Positions 27,097-35,591 of a DNA stretch of 64,000 bases are shown one piece after another. The stretch comes from Thermatribacter sp964570785. Its GTDB lineage: Bacteria; Atribacterota; Atribacteria; Atribacterales; Thermatribacteraceae. The notes under the pieces are model-generated. The model saw nothing but the letters and a program-made list of their open reading frames with translations. It was not told the origin of the DNA and ran no database searches. The stretch is taken from assembly GCA_964570785.1 (NCBI GenBank), contig CAZMZG010000001.1, positions 18,296 to 82,295 on the forward strand. The letters run 5' to 3'. The stretch's first letter is position 1. Every line of letters begins with the position of its first letter. Both the position numbers and the translations under genes were made by a program.

Positions 27097-28645
27097 CGCG
27101 AACCACCTTCTTTGCTGCGGGAATTTCGTAAGCTATTTCCTTTGCAGTTATTTCTTTTTTGTTTCGAGCTAGCATATCTCCTGCCAGCCCATGCAAAAAA
27201 ACACCACAAATGGCGCTTTCTAAGGGTTTTCCGCTTTGTGCCAGTATACCTGCTATGATTCCAGAAAGAACATCTCCGCTACCAGCAGTGGCCAGTTCTG
27301 GACCACCAGTGGGGTTTATAAATATGTTTCCTGAAGGTTCGGCTACCAAGGTTGCTGGTCCTTTCAGGACTGTTATGCACTGGAAATAATCAGCCAGTTG
27401 CCGGGCTGCTTCAAACCGATTTTCCACCACTTCTTTTGGGGAGCTTTCCAGGAGCCTTGCTGCCTCTCCATGATGAGGAGTTATAATCCAGCCCGAAAGC
27501 TTTCCTTTCCATCTCTTTCGCTCCTTGGCTATACAGTTCAAAGCATCTGCATCGATCACCCCACCAATATGGGGGCTGGCTTGAACAAGTTTTTCGACAA
27601 AGAAAGCCGTTGAAGGGGAAATTCCTAAACCTGGTCCAATTATTAAGCTTTTGCATTTTTTCTCTACAAAGGTTTTTTTGAGTAATTTTACAATGGTGGG
27701 CGAATAATACCTTTCCATCTGGACATTTTTAACCAAAGGCGTTACCACTTCAGGTAAGTGTATCTTAACCAGGGAAGCAGCAGTAAGTGGCAGAGGCCAG
27801 ATCACCATTCCTGCACCAGCGCAGCAAGCTCCCAGAGAGGCCAAAATGCCTGCTCCAAGCATTGACGGAGAACCGGCAATTATACCAACTACCCCAGCAC
27901 TTATTTTGTGAGCATCATGGTTTCGCTCGGGTAAGTATTTTCTTACCAGGTAAGGCGTGATGAGAACATCCCTGATTGAGAAAGGTAATTCCTGGGAGGG
28001 AATGGGTATGCCTATGTCGGCTATTTTAATTTTTCCCGCATATTCTCTAGCTGGAAAAACAAAAAGTCCTCTTTTGGGCAACCCAAGAGTAACCGTACAA
28101 TAAGCTCTGATAGAAGAACCCATTACTGCACCTGATGTAGCATTGACTCCCGAGGGAACATCTATCGAAAGCACTAAAGTGTCTCTGGTATTGTTGACTT
28201 TTTCTATGACTTCTTTGTAAAGGCCTTCTACAGGTTTAGAGAGACCAGTGCCTAATATTGCATCTATTATTAGAGATTGGGGATAAATTTTTATGTCTTC
28301 TGAAGAAGCAACTTCTATTACTCGGGCCGACGTATTTTTGAGTACCTGATAATTATAAAGAGGGTCCTTTTTGAGTTTTTCTGGGTTGGTGAGGAGATAA
28401 ACGGTAACCGGGTAATCTGTGAGTTTACTTAACAGTTGTCGCGCCACTACCAGCCCGTCTCCACCGTTATTGCCTCCCCCACAGAGTACAATTATCTGTT
28501 CGAGGTTTTTTTCTTTCAAGATAGAAAGTGCTTCGCTCGCCACGTTTTTACCCGCATTTTCCATGAGCAGCAAGGTGTCTATTCCATACTTTTGGCAAAG
28601 ATATTGTTCTATTTTTTGCATTAACTCAGAAGTTATCAGATACAT
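27059..28645 (-). CDS. nnr: Bifunctional NAD(P)H-hydrate epimerase / ADP-dependent dehydratase
   Basis: Repairs hydrated NADH and NADPH. The N-terminal YjeF_N epimerase half has MENAGKNV and CGGGNNGGDGLVVARQL. The C-terminal ribokinase-like YjeF_C half has AGSPSMLGAGILAS, WIITPHHGEAARLL and GSGDVLSGIIAGILAQ. About 528 residues. ATG 28645 or TTG 28651 are both possible; the TTG is spaced 6 nt from a perfect AGGAGG and overlaps the acpS stop. Confidence 0.95.
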   Translation of the reverse strand: MYLITSELMQKIEQYLCQKYGIDTLLLMENAGKNVASEALSILKEKNLEQIIVLCGGGNNGGDGLVVARQLLSKLTDYPVTVYLLTNPEKLKKDPLYNYQVLKNTSARVIEVASSEDIKIYPQSLIIDAILGTGLSKPVEGLYKEVIEKVNNTRDTLVLSIDVPSGVNATSGAVMGSSIRAYCTVTLGLPKRGLFVFPAREYAGKIKIADIGIPIPSQELPFSIRDVLITPYLVRKYLPERNHDAHKISAGVVGIIAGSPSMLGAGILASLGACCAGAGMVIWPLPLTAASLVKIHLPEVVTPLVKNVQMERYYSPTIVKLLKKTFVEKKCKSLIIGPGLGISPSTAFFVEKLVQASPHIGGVIDADALNCIAKERKRWKGKLSGWIITPHHGEAARLLESSPKEVVENRFEAARQLADYFQCITVLKGPATLVAEPSGNIFINPTGGPELATAGSGDVLSGIIAGILAQSGKPLESAICGVFLHGLAGDMLARNKKEITAKEIAYEIPAAKKVVRDGQYRIPFLDGN

Positions 28646-28647
28646 TC

Positions 28648-29031
28648 TCAATTTTTACCTCCTCCCAGACAGAACCCCACAGCCACTGCACATACTTCCT
28701 TGGGGGTGTGAGTGACTGAGAGACGTATTCTTTCAAAGGTAGGTGGCACTCTGGTGCTGGTTTTCACCATGATTTTTCTATTGTAATCGTGCAATATTAG
28801 AATATCTTTCCAGCCTGGGTTGATGTCTTTTTGCAGATAAAGTTTTTTCACGGCTTCCTTACTCGCAAAAAGAGTTGCCATCCCTTCCAGAAGGCGTCTG
28901 GGAGCATAGTAGCTCAGTTCCTCTTCATTAAATAGCTTTTCTGAGAATCGGTTGCCAAACCTCAGAAAAGCATCTTTTATCCTTTCAATATCCACCAGGT
29001 CCACACCTATGTAAATTTCAGGGACTTTCAA
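28648..29031 (-). CDS. acpS: Holo-[acyl-carrier-protein] synthase
   Basis: Transfers 4'-phosphopantetheine from CoA to the ACP serine. The 127-residue protein has the magnesium-binding GVDLVDIERIKDA at the N terminus and the LFASKEAVKKL motif in the middle, both diagnostic of AcpS. Start is TTG 29031, overlapping the EF-G2 stop (TTGA) with AGAGGA upstream. Its likely substrate, acpP, is at 60762-60995. Confidence 0.95.
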   Translation of the reverse strand: MKVPEIYIGVDLVDIERIKDAFLRFGNRFSEKLFNEEELSYYAPRRLLEGMATLFASKEAVKKLYLQKDINPGWKDILILHDYNRKIMVKTSTRVPPTFERIRLSVTHTPKEVCAVAVGFCLGGGKN

Positions 29032-31109
29032 TCCTCTTCTCTTTCCTTTCGGGCTTTTTCAATAATGGCTTCAGCAATTTGTGAAGGAACTTCTTCATAA
29101 TGATCAAATTTCATGCTGAAAGAACCTCTACCCTGGGTTATAGAACGAAGATCGACAGAATATCTGAATAGCTCTGCCAGCGGTGCCAGGGCCTGGATTT
29201 TCTGATACCCGTTTTGAGGTTCCATCCCCAAAATTTTGCCTCTTCTACTATTGAGGTCACCTATGACGTCACCCATGTTTTCTTCAGGGACCAGAACCTC
29301 TATTTTCATTATCGGTTCCAGCAACACGGGATTTGCTTCTTGGGCTCCTTTCTTAAAAGCCATTGAGCCAGCTATTTTGAAAGCCATATCCGAGGAATCC
29401 ACAGGATGGAAAGAACCGTCGAAAACGGTTACCTTAACATCCACAACCTGGTATCCAGCCAGGATCCCTTCCTGCATTGCTTCCTGTACTCCCTTTTCTA
29501 CTGCCGGGATATAGTTTTTAGGTATTACTCCCCCCACAATTTTGTCTACAAACTCAAATCCCTGTCCTCGAGGGAGGGGCTCAATTTCCAACCAAGCATG
29601 GCCGTATTGTCCTCTTCCGCCAGACTGTCTCTTGTATTTTCCTTCCGCCTTAGTGCTTTTTTTGATAGTTTCTTTATAGGGTACTTTGGGAACACTCAAA
29701 GTCGCTTCTACTCCAAATTTGCGTTTCATTTTATCTACCAGTACATCAAGGTGGATGTCACCCAAACCGTATACCAGTTCCTCTTTGGTATCTGGGTCTC
29801 GGGTTACCTTTAGTACTGGATCCTCTTCTATAATCCGAGATATTGCAGCACTTATTTTTTCTTCATCACTTTTGCCTGCCGGTTTGATGGCAGCTATGTA
29901 GTTGGGCTCTGGTAACTCAAGTGGAGGGAGCACAATGGGGTTGGCAGGATCAGAAAGAGTGTCTCCAGCGCCAATACTACCCACTTTAGCCACCACACCA
30001 ATGTCGCCAGCTCCGATTTCTTGGATTTGTTCCTGATGTTTACCCCTTAGGAATAACAGCTGACCTATTTTCTCTTCGCTGTCTCGAGAAGCATTGTAAA
30101 GTTTGGCATCTGCTGTAATTTTTCCAGAGAAAACCCTAAACATTGCCATCTTGCCCACATAGGGGTCACTTATTACCTTGAAAACAAAAGCAGAGAAAGG
30201 AGTATCTTCGTTGCAGGGTATTTCTACTTCTTCCTGAGTTTTGGGGTTTATTCCCTTGACTTTCTCTCTTAAGCCTGGATCGGGCATAAATTCGACAATA
30301 AAGTCACTCAAGAAGTTAATACCCTTGTTTTCCAAGCCAGAACCACAGAGAAGAGGGAAGATTTTTCTTGTCTTGATTGCCTCTTTAAAAGCTTTTTTGA
30401 GCTCTTCGTTGTTTATTTCTTGTCCCTCAAGGTAGGCATTCAGGAGGTCATCGTTAGTTTCTGCAACATTTTCAAGAAACTTTTCCCGGGCTTCGGTTAC
30501 TGTTTCTTCAAGTTGAGGCGGAATTTCTTTTAAGGATACTTTACCTTCGGCATCAAAATACAGGGCTTTCATGGATACCAAGTCCACAATACCCTGAAAA
30601 TCACTTTCCTTTCCTATAGGAATGGTTATTGGTGTTATTTTCGTGGAGAGCTTGCTGGAAAGCTCTTGATAAGTTTCTTCAAATTTTGCTCCCTCGCGGT
30701 CTATCTTGTTAATGAAAAAGACCACGGGTAAGTTCTCTCGTTCAAGATATTTCCAGGCTTTTTCGGTACCTGCTCCCATGCCTGATGCAGCACATACAGA
30801 AATTATCCCAAAGTCGACTGCCCTTACTGCTGCTACCACATTCCCTTCAAAGTCCATATATCCTGGTGTATCTATGAGGTTTATTTTGTGATCTTTCCAT
30901 TCAAAGGGTAAAAGAGAAAGGTCGATGGACATTGCTCTTTTGGTTTCTTCTGGTTGCCAGTCTGAAATAGTGTTCCCGTCCTCTACTCTTCCTCTGCGGT
31001 TTATAACCCCAGCGTTATAGAGCATCGCTTCGGAGATTGTAGTTTTACCTGAACCTGCATGTCCAAATAATCCTGCATTCCTTATGTTGTTCATGGAAAA
31101 CTTTTTCAT
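29028..31109 (-). CDS. Elongation factor G-like GTPase (EF-G2 type)
   Basis: Five-domain translational GTPase of 693 residues. The P-loop reads GHAGSGKTT and the switch II region LIDTPGYMDF. The switch I area reads KRAMSIDLSLLPFEW instead of the ERGITI of canonical EF-G, and GRVEDGNTISD follows the P-loop. These traits match the EF-G2/EF-G-like paralogues rather than the str-operon EF-G. NKID (G4) is intact. It probably acts in translocation or recycling under particular conditions; the exact role of this family is unsettled. Start ATG 31109 has AAGGAGG 9 nt upstream. Confidence 0.9.
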   Translation of the reverse strand: MKKFSMNNIRNAGLFGHAGSGKTTISEAMLYNAGVINRRGRVEDGNTISDWQPEETKRAMSIDLSLLPFEWKDHKINLIDTPGYMDFEGNVVAAVRAVDFGIISVCAASGMGAGTEKAWKYLERENLPVVFFINKIDREGAKFEETYQELSSKLSTKITPITIPIGKESDFQGIVDLVSMKALYFDAEGKVSLKEIPPQLEETVTEAREKFLENVAETNDDLLNAYLEGQEINNEELKKAFKEAIKTRKIFPLLCGSGLENKGINFLSDFIVEFMPDPGLREKVKGINPKTQEEVEIPCNEDTPFSAFVFKVISDPYVGKMAMFRVFSGKITADAKLYNASRDSEEKIGQLLFLRGKHQEQIQEIGAGDIGVVAKVGSIGAGDTLSDPANPIVLPPLELPEPNYIAAIKPAGKSDEEKISAAISRIIEEDPVLKVTRDPDTKEELVYGLGDIHLDVLVDKMKRKFGVEATLSVPKVPYKETIKKSTKAEGKYKRQSGGRGQYGHAWLEIEPLPRGQGFEFVDKIVGGVIPKNYIPAVEKGVQEAMQEGILAGYQVVDVKVTVFDGSFHPVDSSDMAFKIAGSMAFKKGAQEANPVLLEPIMKIEVLVPEENMGDVIGDLNSRRGKILGMEPQNGYQKIQALAPLAELFRYSVDLRSITQGRGSFSMKFDHYEEVPSQIAEAIIEKARKEREED

Positions 31110-31167
31110 TTATCAATTTCCTCCTTTCTTCCTGAGCGCTAAGTAAATCAGGTTTTGTTTGCATTGA

Positions 31168-31196
31168 ATTAAAACTCGTTCTGTCATCAGCTTCAA
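31168..31196 (-). promoter_or_regulatory. Possible promoter of the EF-G2 operon
   Basis: Minus strand: TTGAAG (31191-31196), 17-nt spacer, TTTAAT (31168-31173). It lies in the 260-nt gap between cdaA and the EF-G2 gene. Match to consensus is moderate. Confidence 0.45.
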
Positions 31197-31219
31197 CATC
31201 AATGAATTTCGCATTTTAC

Positions 31220-31369
31220 TCACTTTTGTAGATAAGCTTCGCTTAGCAAGAAAAACCATAAGCTCGCTGCCAGGAGCAAAGCGTACCAGAGGATATCATA
31301 TTCTCTTTTAATTCTTTTAAGAAAAAGTTTTTTAAGTGATATTAACCAGCTTTTAGGGTTAATTTTCCA
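31220..31369 (-). pseudogene. In-frame YbbR/CdaR-like membrane-anchor remnant after the cdaA stop
   Basis: Directly after the cdaA TGA the same frame stays open for 49 codons. It encodes a Lys/Arg-rich stretch (SLKKLFLKRIKRE), then one hydrophobic helix (ILWYALLLAASLWFFLLSE), then TGA. The helix resembles the N-terminal anchor of CdaR (YbbR family), the usual partner encoded right after cdaA, whose soluble repeats are missing here. No ATG, GTG or TTG lies at its start, so independent translation would need an unusual codon or read-through. It may be a relic. Confidence 0.35.
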
Positions 31370-32146
31370 TCATACCTTTCTGTACAGAATTTTAAGCATT
31401 TTTTTAAGAGCAGGGGCTTCAATCCCCCAAGCCATTTTACCATGTACTGCTAAAGAAATTTTAGCGGTTTCTTCAGAAACCACAATAGCCAATGCATCAG
31501 TTTGCTCGGTTATTCCTATGCCAGCACGGTGTCTTGTGCCCACCAGCTTTTTGCCTTCTACCACTTCAGCGAGAGGCAAGATGCATCCTGCGGCTATGAG
31601 ACGATTTTCTCGCAGTATTATTGCTCCATCGTGGAGTGGCGATTCCGTCAAGAAAATGGAAATTGCAAGTTCCGGCGAAAAGAGCGCATCTATAAGGATT
31701 CCAGTTTGCACGAAATCTTTTAAGCTGTTAGAGCGCTCAAGAACGATGAGCGCTCCTATTTTCTTTCTGGAAAGAGTTTGGCAGGTTATCACCAGATCGT
31801 CTATTAGTTTTCCGCGCAGCTCTTCATTGTGAAAAAGTAGGCCGCTAATTACTGCAGTAGTTTCTCTGTTGTAGGCACGATTGGTGTATACTCGCCTTAT
31901 TTCGGGCTGAAAAACTACAAGCATTGAAGCAACATACCCAGCAAGTAGAACTTTCCAAAAGAAGTTAAGTTCTTTTAATCCTGTGCAATTCGACACACCA
32001 GCCGCAATGAGGATGAAAGATAGAAAATTGAGCGGTGCAATAAGTGGCGTTCCACGGAGAAAGCGAAGAACATAGAAGATAAAACAATAGAGAATAATAA
32101 GTTCAAATATTTGACGCCATCCTAGAACGAACAACGCTTCCTCCAC
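31370..32146 (-). CDS. cdaA: Diadenylate cyclase CdaA
   Basis: Makes the second messenger c-di-AMP from two ATP at the membrane. The 258-residue protein has three N-terminal hydrophobic helices (within residues 8-80) and a DAC domain with the catalytic motifs SPLHDGAIIL and GTRHRAGIGITE. Start is GTG 32146, immediately after the argF TGA. The usual downstream partners cdaR and glmM are absent, apart from a short anchor-like remnant. Confidence 0.95.
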   Translation of the reverse strand: MEEALFVLGWRQIFELIILYCFIFYVLRFLRGTPLIAPLNFLSFILIAAGVSNCTGLKELNFFWKVLLAGYVASMLVVFQPEIRRVYTNRAYNRETTAVISGLLFHNEELRGKLIDDLVITCQTLSRKKIGALIVLERSNSLKDFVQTGILIDALFSPELAISIFLTESPLHDGAIILRENRLIAAGCILPLAEVVEGKKLVGTRHRAGIGITEQTDALAIVVSEETAKISLAVHGKMAWGIEAPALKKMLKILYRKV

Positions 32147-33079
32147 TCAACCTACTATTAAAGCTAAAATAGCTTTTTGGACGTGAAGACGATTTTCGGC
32201 CTGGTCATAGACTACTGATTGGGGACCATCCATTACCTCGTCGGTGATTTCTTCTCCTCGATGTGCAGGCATGCAGTGCATAACTATAGCATTTTCAGAG
32301 GCTCGAGAGAGCAGCTTGCTGTTAAGCTGGTAGGGCTTGAAGTGTTGGGCCCTTGTTTCATATTCTACTTCTTTACCCATACTTACCCAGACATCAGTGT
32401 AAACCACATCAGCATTTTCCACTGCTTTGTAGGGGTCAGCTTCATAAACAATTTTGGCTCCACTCTTTTTAGATTCTCTTTCTGCCCATTTCCACACCTC
32501 AGGGTCAGGTTTGTATTGGGGAGGTGTTGATATCCAGGTTTCCAGTCCCAACACGGCACTAGCAGTGATCAAAGAATTACAGACATTATTACCATCACCC
32601 ACGAAACAAATCTTGAGGTTTTCAAGCTGTCCCCTTTTCTCTTTTATGGTAAGCAAGTCACCCATAATTTGACAGGGGTGGTGAAGATCAGACAGTCCGT
32701 TGATAACTGGTACGGTGGCATACTTTGCAAGTTCCAGCACGTTGTTATGTGCAAAGGTTCGTATCATTATTCCGTCAACCATTCTGCTTAAAACCAGAGC
32801 GACATCCTTAATGGCTTCTCGTTTTCCCAGGCCCACTTCTTGGGGACCAAGATAAAGGGCTTTCCCTCCTAACTGATGCATGGCCAGCTCAAAGGATACC
32901 CGAGTGCGTAGGGAAGGTTTTTCAAAAAGAAGAGTCAGAACCTTGCCCTTAAGCAGGCTTGTTTCCTGTTTGAGGAACAACCTTCTTTTAAGCTCTAAAG
33001 CGGTGTAGATAATATACTCTATTTCCTCTCTGGTAAAGTCAGCAATATCTATAAAATCTCGGCCTTTAAAACTGTACAT
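32147..33079 (-). CDS. argF: Ornithine carbamoyltransferase
   Basis: Transfers carbamoyl from carbamoyl phosphate to ornithine, giving citrulline. The 310-residue protein has the carbamoyl-phosphate site KPSLRTRVSFE (S-x-R-T-R), the DLHHPCQIMGD motif, the FVGDGNNVCNS nucleotide-fold-like strand and the HCMPAHRGEE ornithine-binding motif, which separates it from aspartate carbamoyltransferase. Start ATG 33079 follows AGAGGAGG. It lies between an ornithine-racemase-like gene and cdaA. No other arginine gene is in the window, so a catabolic role is also possible. Confidence 0.95.
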   Translation of the reverse strand: MYSFKGRDFIDIADFTREEIEYIIYTALELKRRLFLKQETSLLKGKVLTLLFEKPSLRTRVSFELAMHQLGGKALYLGPQEVGLGKREAIKDVALVLSRMVDGIMIRTFAHNNVLELAKYATVPVINGLSDLHHPCQIMGDLLTIKEKRGQLENLKICFVGDGNNVCNSLITASAVLGLETWISTPPQYKPDPEVWKWAERESKKSGAKIVYEADPYKAVENADVVYTDVWVSMGKEVEYETRAQHFKPYQLNSKLLSRASENAIVMHCMPAHRGEEITDEVMDGPQSVVYDQAENRLHVQKAILALIVG

Positions 33080-33106
33080 CTTGAGTCCTCCTCTTACTTT
33101 TAAAAT

Positions 33107-34183
33107 CTAAGAATAGATTTTGCTAACGTATGGAGAAAGAAACGCCCTAAGAACGGCTCCATATCCCGCTCTGAAGTTTAGTTTATCACCTATTTTATAA
33201 TCTTGAGAGCTCTTACTTAGGTCTAAAACGAGATAATTACTTGTTGCACCAACTATTGTAACATTTTTGTCTTTGGGATATAACTGGTTCTCGTCAATAT
33301 CTTGTTTCCCCAGTGCTAACAGTGCCCTTTTCTTTTTCCCTTCATCGAGCAAAGAGGCTGATGTTTTGCCGAAGGCATCAAATCCTTTGGCTTTCTTCCA
33401 GAGAGGTTGCTTCTTTTTGATTTCCACAATCTCAGCAGATATTTCGAAAGTATCTTGGCTTAGCCAGGAGAAAGCTTTTTTTCTGCTTATATCGTGACCA
33501 AACAGGAAAGCTTCTCCCATGCGGATTTCATCGATTCCCTCAGGAAGTGGGTCTCTCTCCCACAGTTCCAAAAAAGTAGTTCCTCCCACTGATAAAATTA
33601 GTTCTTTGTTAAGTTTCCTCTCCAGTTGTCTTTTAAGATTGACCAATTGGTTAACAATCTCTAAGTCGGGCAACACGCCGTTGAGACAGGCTAAAGTGGT
33701 GCCCAAGCCGATGACGTCAACGTGTCTTAAGGTGTTAAAATCAAAATCATCAAGGATTTCTTCCTTAAGGAATCCTTCTCTTGCGTCCCCTCCTTCGATT
33801 GCCAGAATAACTCTCTGGATTTTGCTTGCCTTATGGGCTGTATGGTTCAGTAGTTTCAGATTCTCAAGGCTTGATACAAAAGGTATTAGATTGCTATCAA
33901 TTATGAGTTGAATTTCTGAATTCATAGGGAGACGAATTAAGTAAAGTTGTAAATCATTTTTACAAGAAAAGAAACTTTTAATTTTCAGCAAGTTGCTGGG
34001 ATTGGAATCTCCAAAACAGGTGATTCCCTCTTCCAGAAAAAGCTTAACCAGTGGCAAATCGGCGCAAAAACCCTTAGTTATTGCTACTGGTCTAAGCTTC
34101 CACTGGTTGAGTCTCTGAAGAATGGCTCTTATGTTGTATCGAATAGCTTTGGTATTTATTTTTAGAAGGGGATAACTGCTCAT
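33107..34183 (-). CDS. Ornithine racemase-like PLP enzyme (alanine racemase N-terminal family)
   Basis: Fold-type III PLP protein of 358 residues. The PLP lysine lies in VAITKGFCAD (about residue 36). Later come ILAIEGGDAREG, the LSVGGTTFLELWER stretch and IRMGEAFLFGHD. The C-terminal DALALANG-like segment and length match the ornithine/alanine racemase-like group (Orr, YhfX type) rather than canonical Alr, which is at 25975-27096. Adjacency to argF suggests ornithine as substrate, but this is inference. No Shine-Dalgarno sequence is visible before ATG 34183. Confidence 0.72.
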   Translation of the reverse strand: MSSYPLLKINTKAIRYNIRAILQRLNQWKLRPVAITKGFCADLPLVKLFLEEGITCFGDSNPSNLLKIKSFFSCKNDLQLYLIRLPMNSEIQLIIDSNLIPFVSSLENLKLLNHTAHKASKIQRVILAIEGGDAREGFLKEEILDDFDFNTLRHVDVIGLGTTLACLNGVLPDLEIVNQLVNLKRQLERKLNKELILSVGGTTFLELWERDPLPEGIDEIRMGEAFLFGHDISRKKAFSWLSQDTFEISAEIVEIKKKQPLWKKAKGFDAFGKTSASLLDEGKKKRALLALGKQDIDENQLYPKDKNVTIVGATSNYLVLDLSKSSQDYKIGDKLNFRAGYGAVLRAFLSPYVSKIYS

Positions 34184-34236
34184 TTTTAGTCAGGAGGTAA
34201 CTCTTAAAGATTGGTCGAAGGTAAAGATGAGTGGTA

Positions 34237-34280
34237 AAACATAACAGGCTCTTTCGGATTTGAAAGAGCCTGTTATGTTT
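34237..34280 (-). terminator. Strong intrinsic terminator after rpsI
   Basis: Perfect 19-bp inverted repeat (34237-34255 with 34262-34280) around a 6-nt loop, followed on the minus strand by TTTT. The first bases of the stem fall within the rpsI stop codon, so the hairpin begins at the very end of the gene. Confidence 0.9.
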
Positions 34281-34674
34281 ATCTTTTCGAGAACTGGAAG
34301 CTTTTTCTTGCTGCGGGCTGGCCATATTTTTTGCGTTCTTTCATTCTTGGATCTCGAGTTAGGAGGCCAGCTTTTTTAAGAGTCTGTTTCATGCTCTCGT
34401 CTATCAGGAGTAACGCCCGGGCAATGCCATGCGCTATTGCTCCTGCCTGTCCACTTAACCCTCCACCTTCTACTTTTGCTTCCACGTTGAATCTGCCTTC
34501 ACTCCCAGTTAAAACAAGTGGTTTTTCTACTAAAATTCGGTAAGTCCGACGAGGGAAATACTCTTCTAAGGGGCGACCATTTACGGTTATCTTGCCGTTA
34601 CCTAAGGTAATCCACACTCGAGCTACTGAGGTTTTTCTTCGCCCAGTTGCATAATATTTCATGTTTTTTTCCAC
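34279..34674 (-). CDS. rpsI: 30S ribosomal protein S9
   Basis: Small-subunit protein whose C-terminal tail reaches the P-site tRNA. About 131 residues. It contains YYATGRRKTSVARVW at the start, GLSGQAGAIAHGIARAL in the middle, and the basic tail DPRMKERKKYGQPAARKSFQFSKR shown in part. GTG 34674 is preferred, as GGAG lies 8 nt upstream; GTG 34683 (overlapping the rplM stop) and ATG 34662 are alternatives. It forms the usual rplM-rpsI operon. Confidence 0.97.
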   Translation of the reverse strand: MEKNMKYYATGRRKTSVARVWITLGNGKITVNGRPLEEYFPRRTYRILVEKPLVLTGSEGRFNVEAKVEGGGLSGQAGAIAHGIARALLLIDESMKQTLKKAGLLTRDPRMKERKKYGQPAARKSFQFSKR

Positions 34675-34679
34675 TTTTT

Positions 34680-35120
34680 TCACTCCTCAATTGCAATGGG
34701 AATAGGTTGTTGGGCTTGGTGAGGATGCTGAGAACCAGCATAAACTTTAAGTTTGCGAATTAGGCGCCTTCCAAGACGGTTGTGAGGGAGCATACCCCAT
34801 ACTGCCCGGCGAATGACCTCTTCAGGCTTACGGGCTAAAAGATCCATTAGTCTTTCTTCTTTAAGGTGTCCAGGATACCCCGTGTGGTGGCGATACAATT
34901 TCTGTTCCAATTTTTTCCCAGTAACTTTTATTTTCTCTGCGTTAATTACCACCACAAAATCTCCGGTATCAAAAAAAGGCGTGTAATTGTTTTTGTGTTT
35001 TCCCATCAAAAGAGTGGCTATTTTAGAGGCCAAACGTCCCAGGGTGAGCCCTTCAGCGTTGATAAGATACCATTTCCTTTGTATCTCTTGGATTTTTGGG
35101 ATATAAGTTTTTTGCTCCAT
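34680..35120 (-). CDS. rplM: 50S ribosomal protein L13
   Basis: Early-assembling large-subunit protein, 146 residues. Diagnostic stretches are RKWYLINAEGLTLGRLASKIA, shown in part as LTLGRLASKIATLLMGKHK, then GDFVVVINAEKIKVTG and AVWGMLPHNRLGRR. ATG 35120 has GGAGAAGGAAAC just upstream; the longer open frame runs through the promoter and is not coding. It is transcribed with rpsI from a near-consensus promoter. Confidence 0.97.
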   Translation of the reverse strand: MEQKTYIPKIQEIQRKWYLINAEGLTLGRLASKIATLLMGKHKNNYTPFFDTGDFVVVINAEKIKVTGKKLEQKLYRHHTGYPGHLKEERLMDLLARKPEEVIRRAVWGMLPHNRLGRRLIRKLKVYAGSQHPHQAQQPIPIAIEE

Positions 35121-35172
35121 GTTTCCTTCTTCTCCTTGATTGCTTAGATTAACCAGGCTAAGGACAAGTTGA

Positions 35173-35201
35173 ATTTTAAGGTAGCCTTGAATAAATGTCA
35201 A
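35173..35201 (-). promoter_or_regulatory. rplM-rpsI promoter
   Basis: Minus strand: consensus -35 TTGACA (35196-35201), 17-nt spacer, -10 TAAAAT (35173-35178). The leader is about 45 nt. It is divergent from the rpsT promoter, about 30 bp away. Confidence 0.9.
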
Positions 35202-35231
35202 GGAGATTGTTTGGATTTTATTTTGTCTACG

Positions 35232-35260
35232 TTGCAATTCCTGATTCTTCATGTTAAAAT
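35232..35260 (+). promoter_or_regulatory. rpsT promoter, extended -10
   Basis: Plus strand: -35 TTGCAA (35232-35237), 17-nt spacer, -10 TAAAAT (35255-35260) preceded by TGT. The leader to rpsT is under 40 nt. Confidence 0.82.
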
Positions 35261-35304
35261 GCAACTCGCACTTCTTTCAAATATCACGAGAGGTGATCGG
35301 AGTT

Positions 35305-35589
35305 ATGCCAAATACTAAGTCGGCTCTAAAGAATCTTAGAAAAAGCGAGCGCAGAAGAAATCGTAATAAGTCAATAAAAAGCGCTACCAAGACTTATATT
35401 AAGAAGTTTCTCAACATGCTTCAAAATGGAAACATAGAAGAAGCCAAGGGGTTCTTCCTAAAAGAGGTTGTAAAGAGAATCGATACGGCTGCTTCAAAGG
35501 GCGTCTTTCATAAAAACAAAGCAGCCAGATTGAAATCTCGTCTTTATCAAAAGCTTAATAAAGCGCTTGTTTCTTCTCAACAAGTTTGA
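35305..35589 (+). CDS. rpsT: 30S ribosomal protein S20
   Basis: Helical 16S rRNA-binding protein of 94 residues. The N terminus PNTKSALKNLRKSERRR and the C-terminal AASKGVFHKNKAARLKSRL are classic S20 stretches. ATG 35305 has GAGGTGATCGGA upstream; an earlier in-frame start near 35251 lies in the promoter. It is one of the few plus-strand genes and converges on holA, whose stop codon is 2 nt away. Confidence 0.97.
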   Translation: MPNTKSALKNLRKSERRRNRNKSIKSATKTYIKKFLNMLQNGNIEEAKGFFLKEVVKRIDTAASKGVFHKNKAARLKSRLYQKLNKALVSSQQV

Positions 35590-35591
35590 GG

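Noticed and set aside
31118..31219. 34-codon frame just before the EF-G2 gene, starting at an ATG near 31211
   Set aside because: It has no ribosome-binding site, overlaps the possible promoter and the EF-G2 ribosome-binding site, and its composition is not protein-like.
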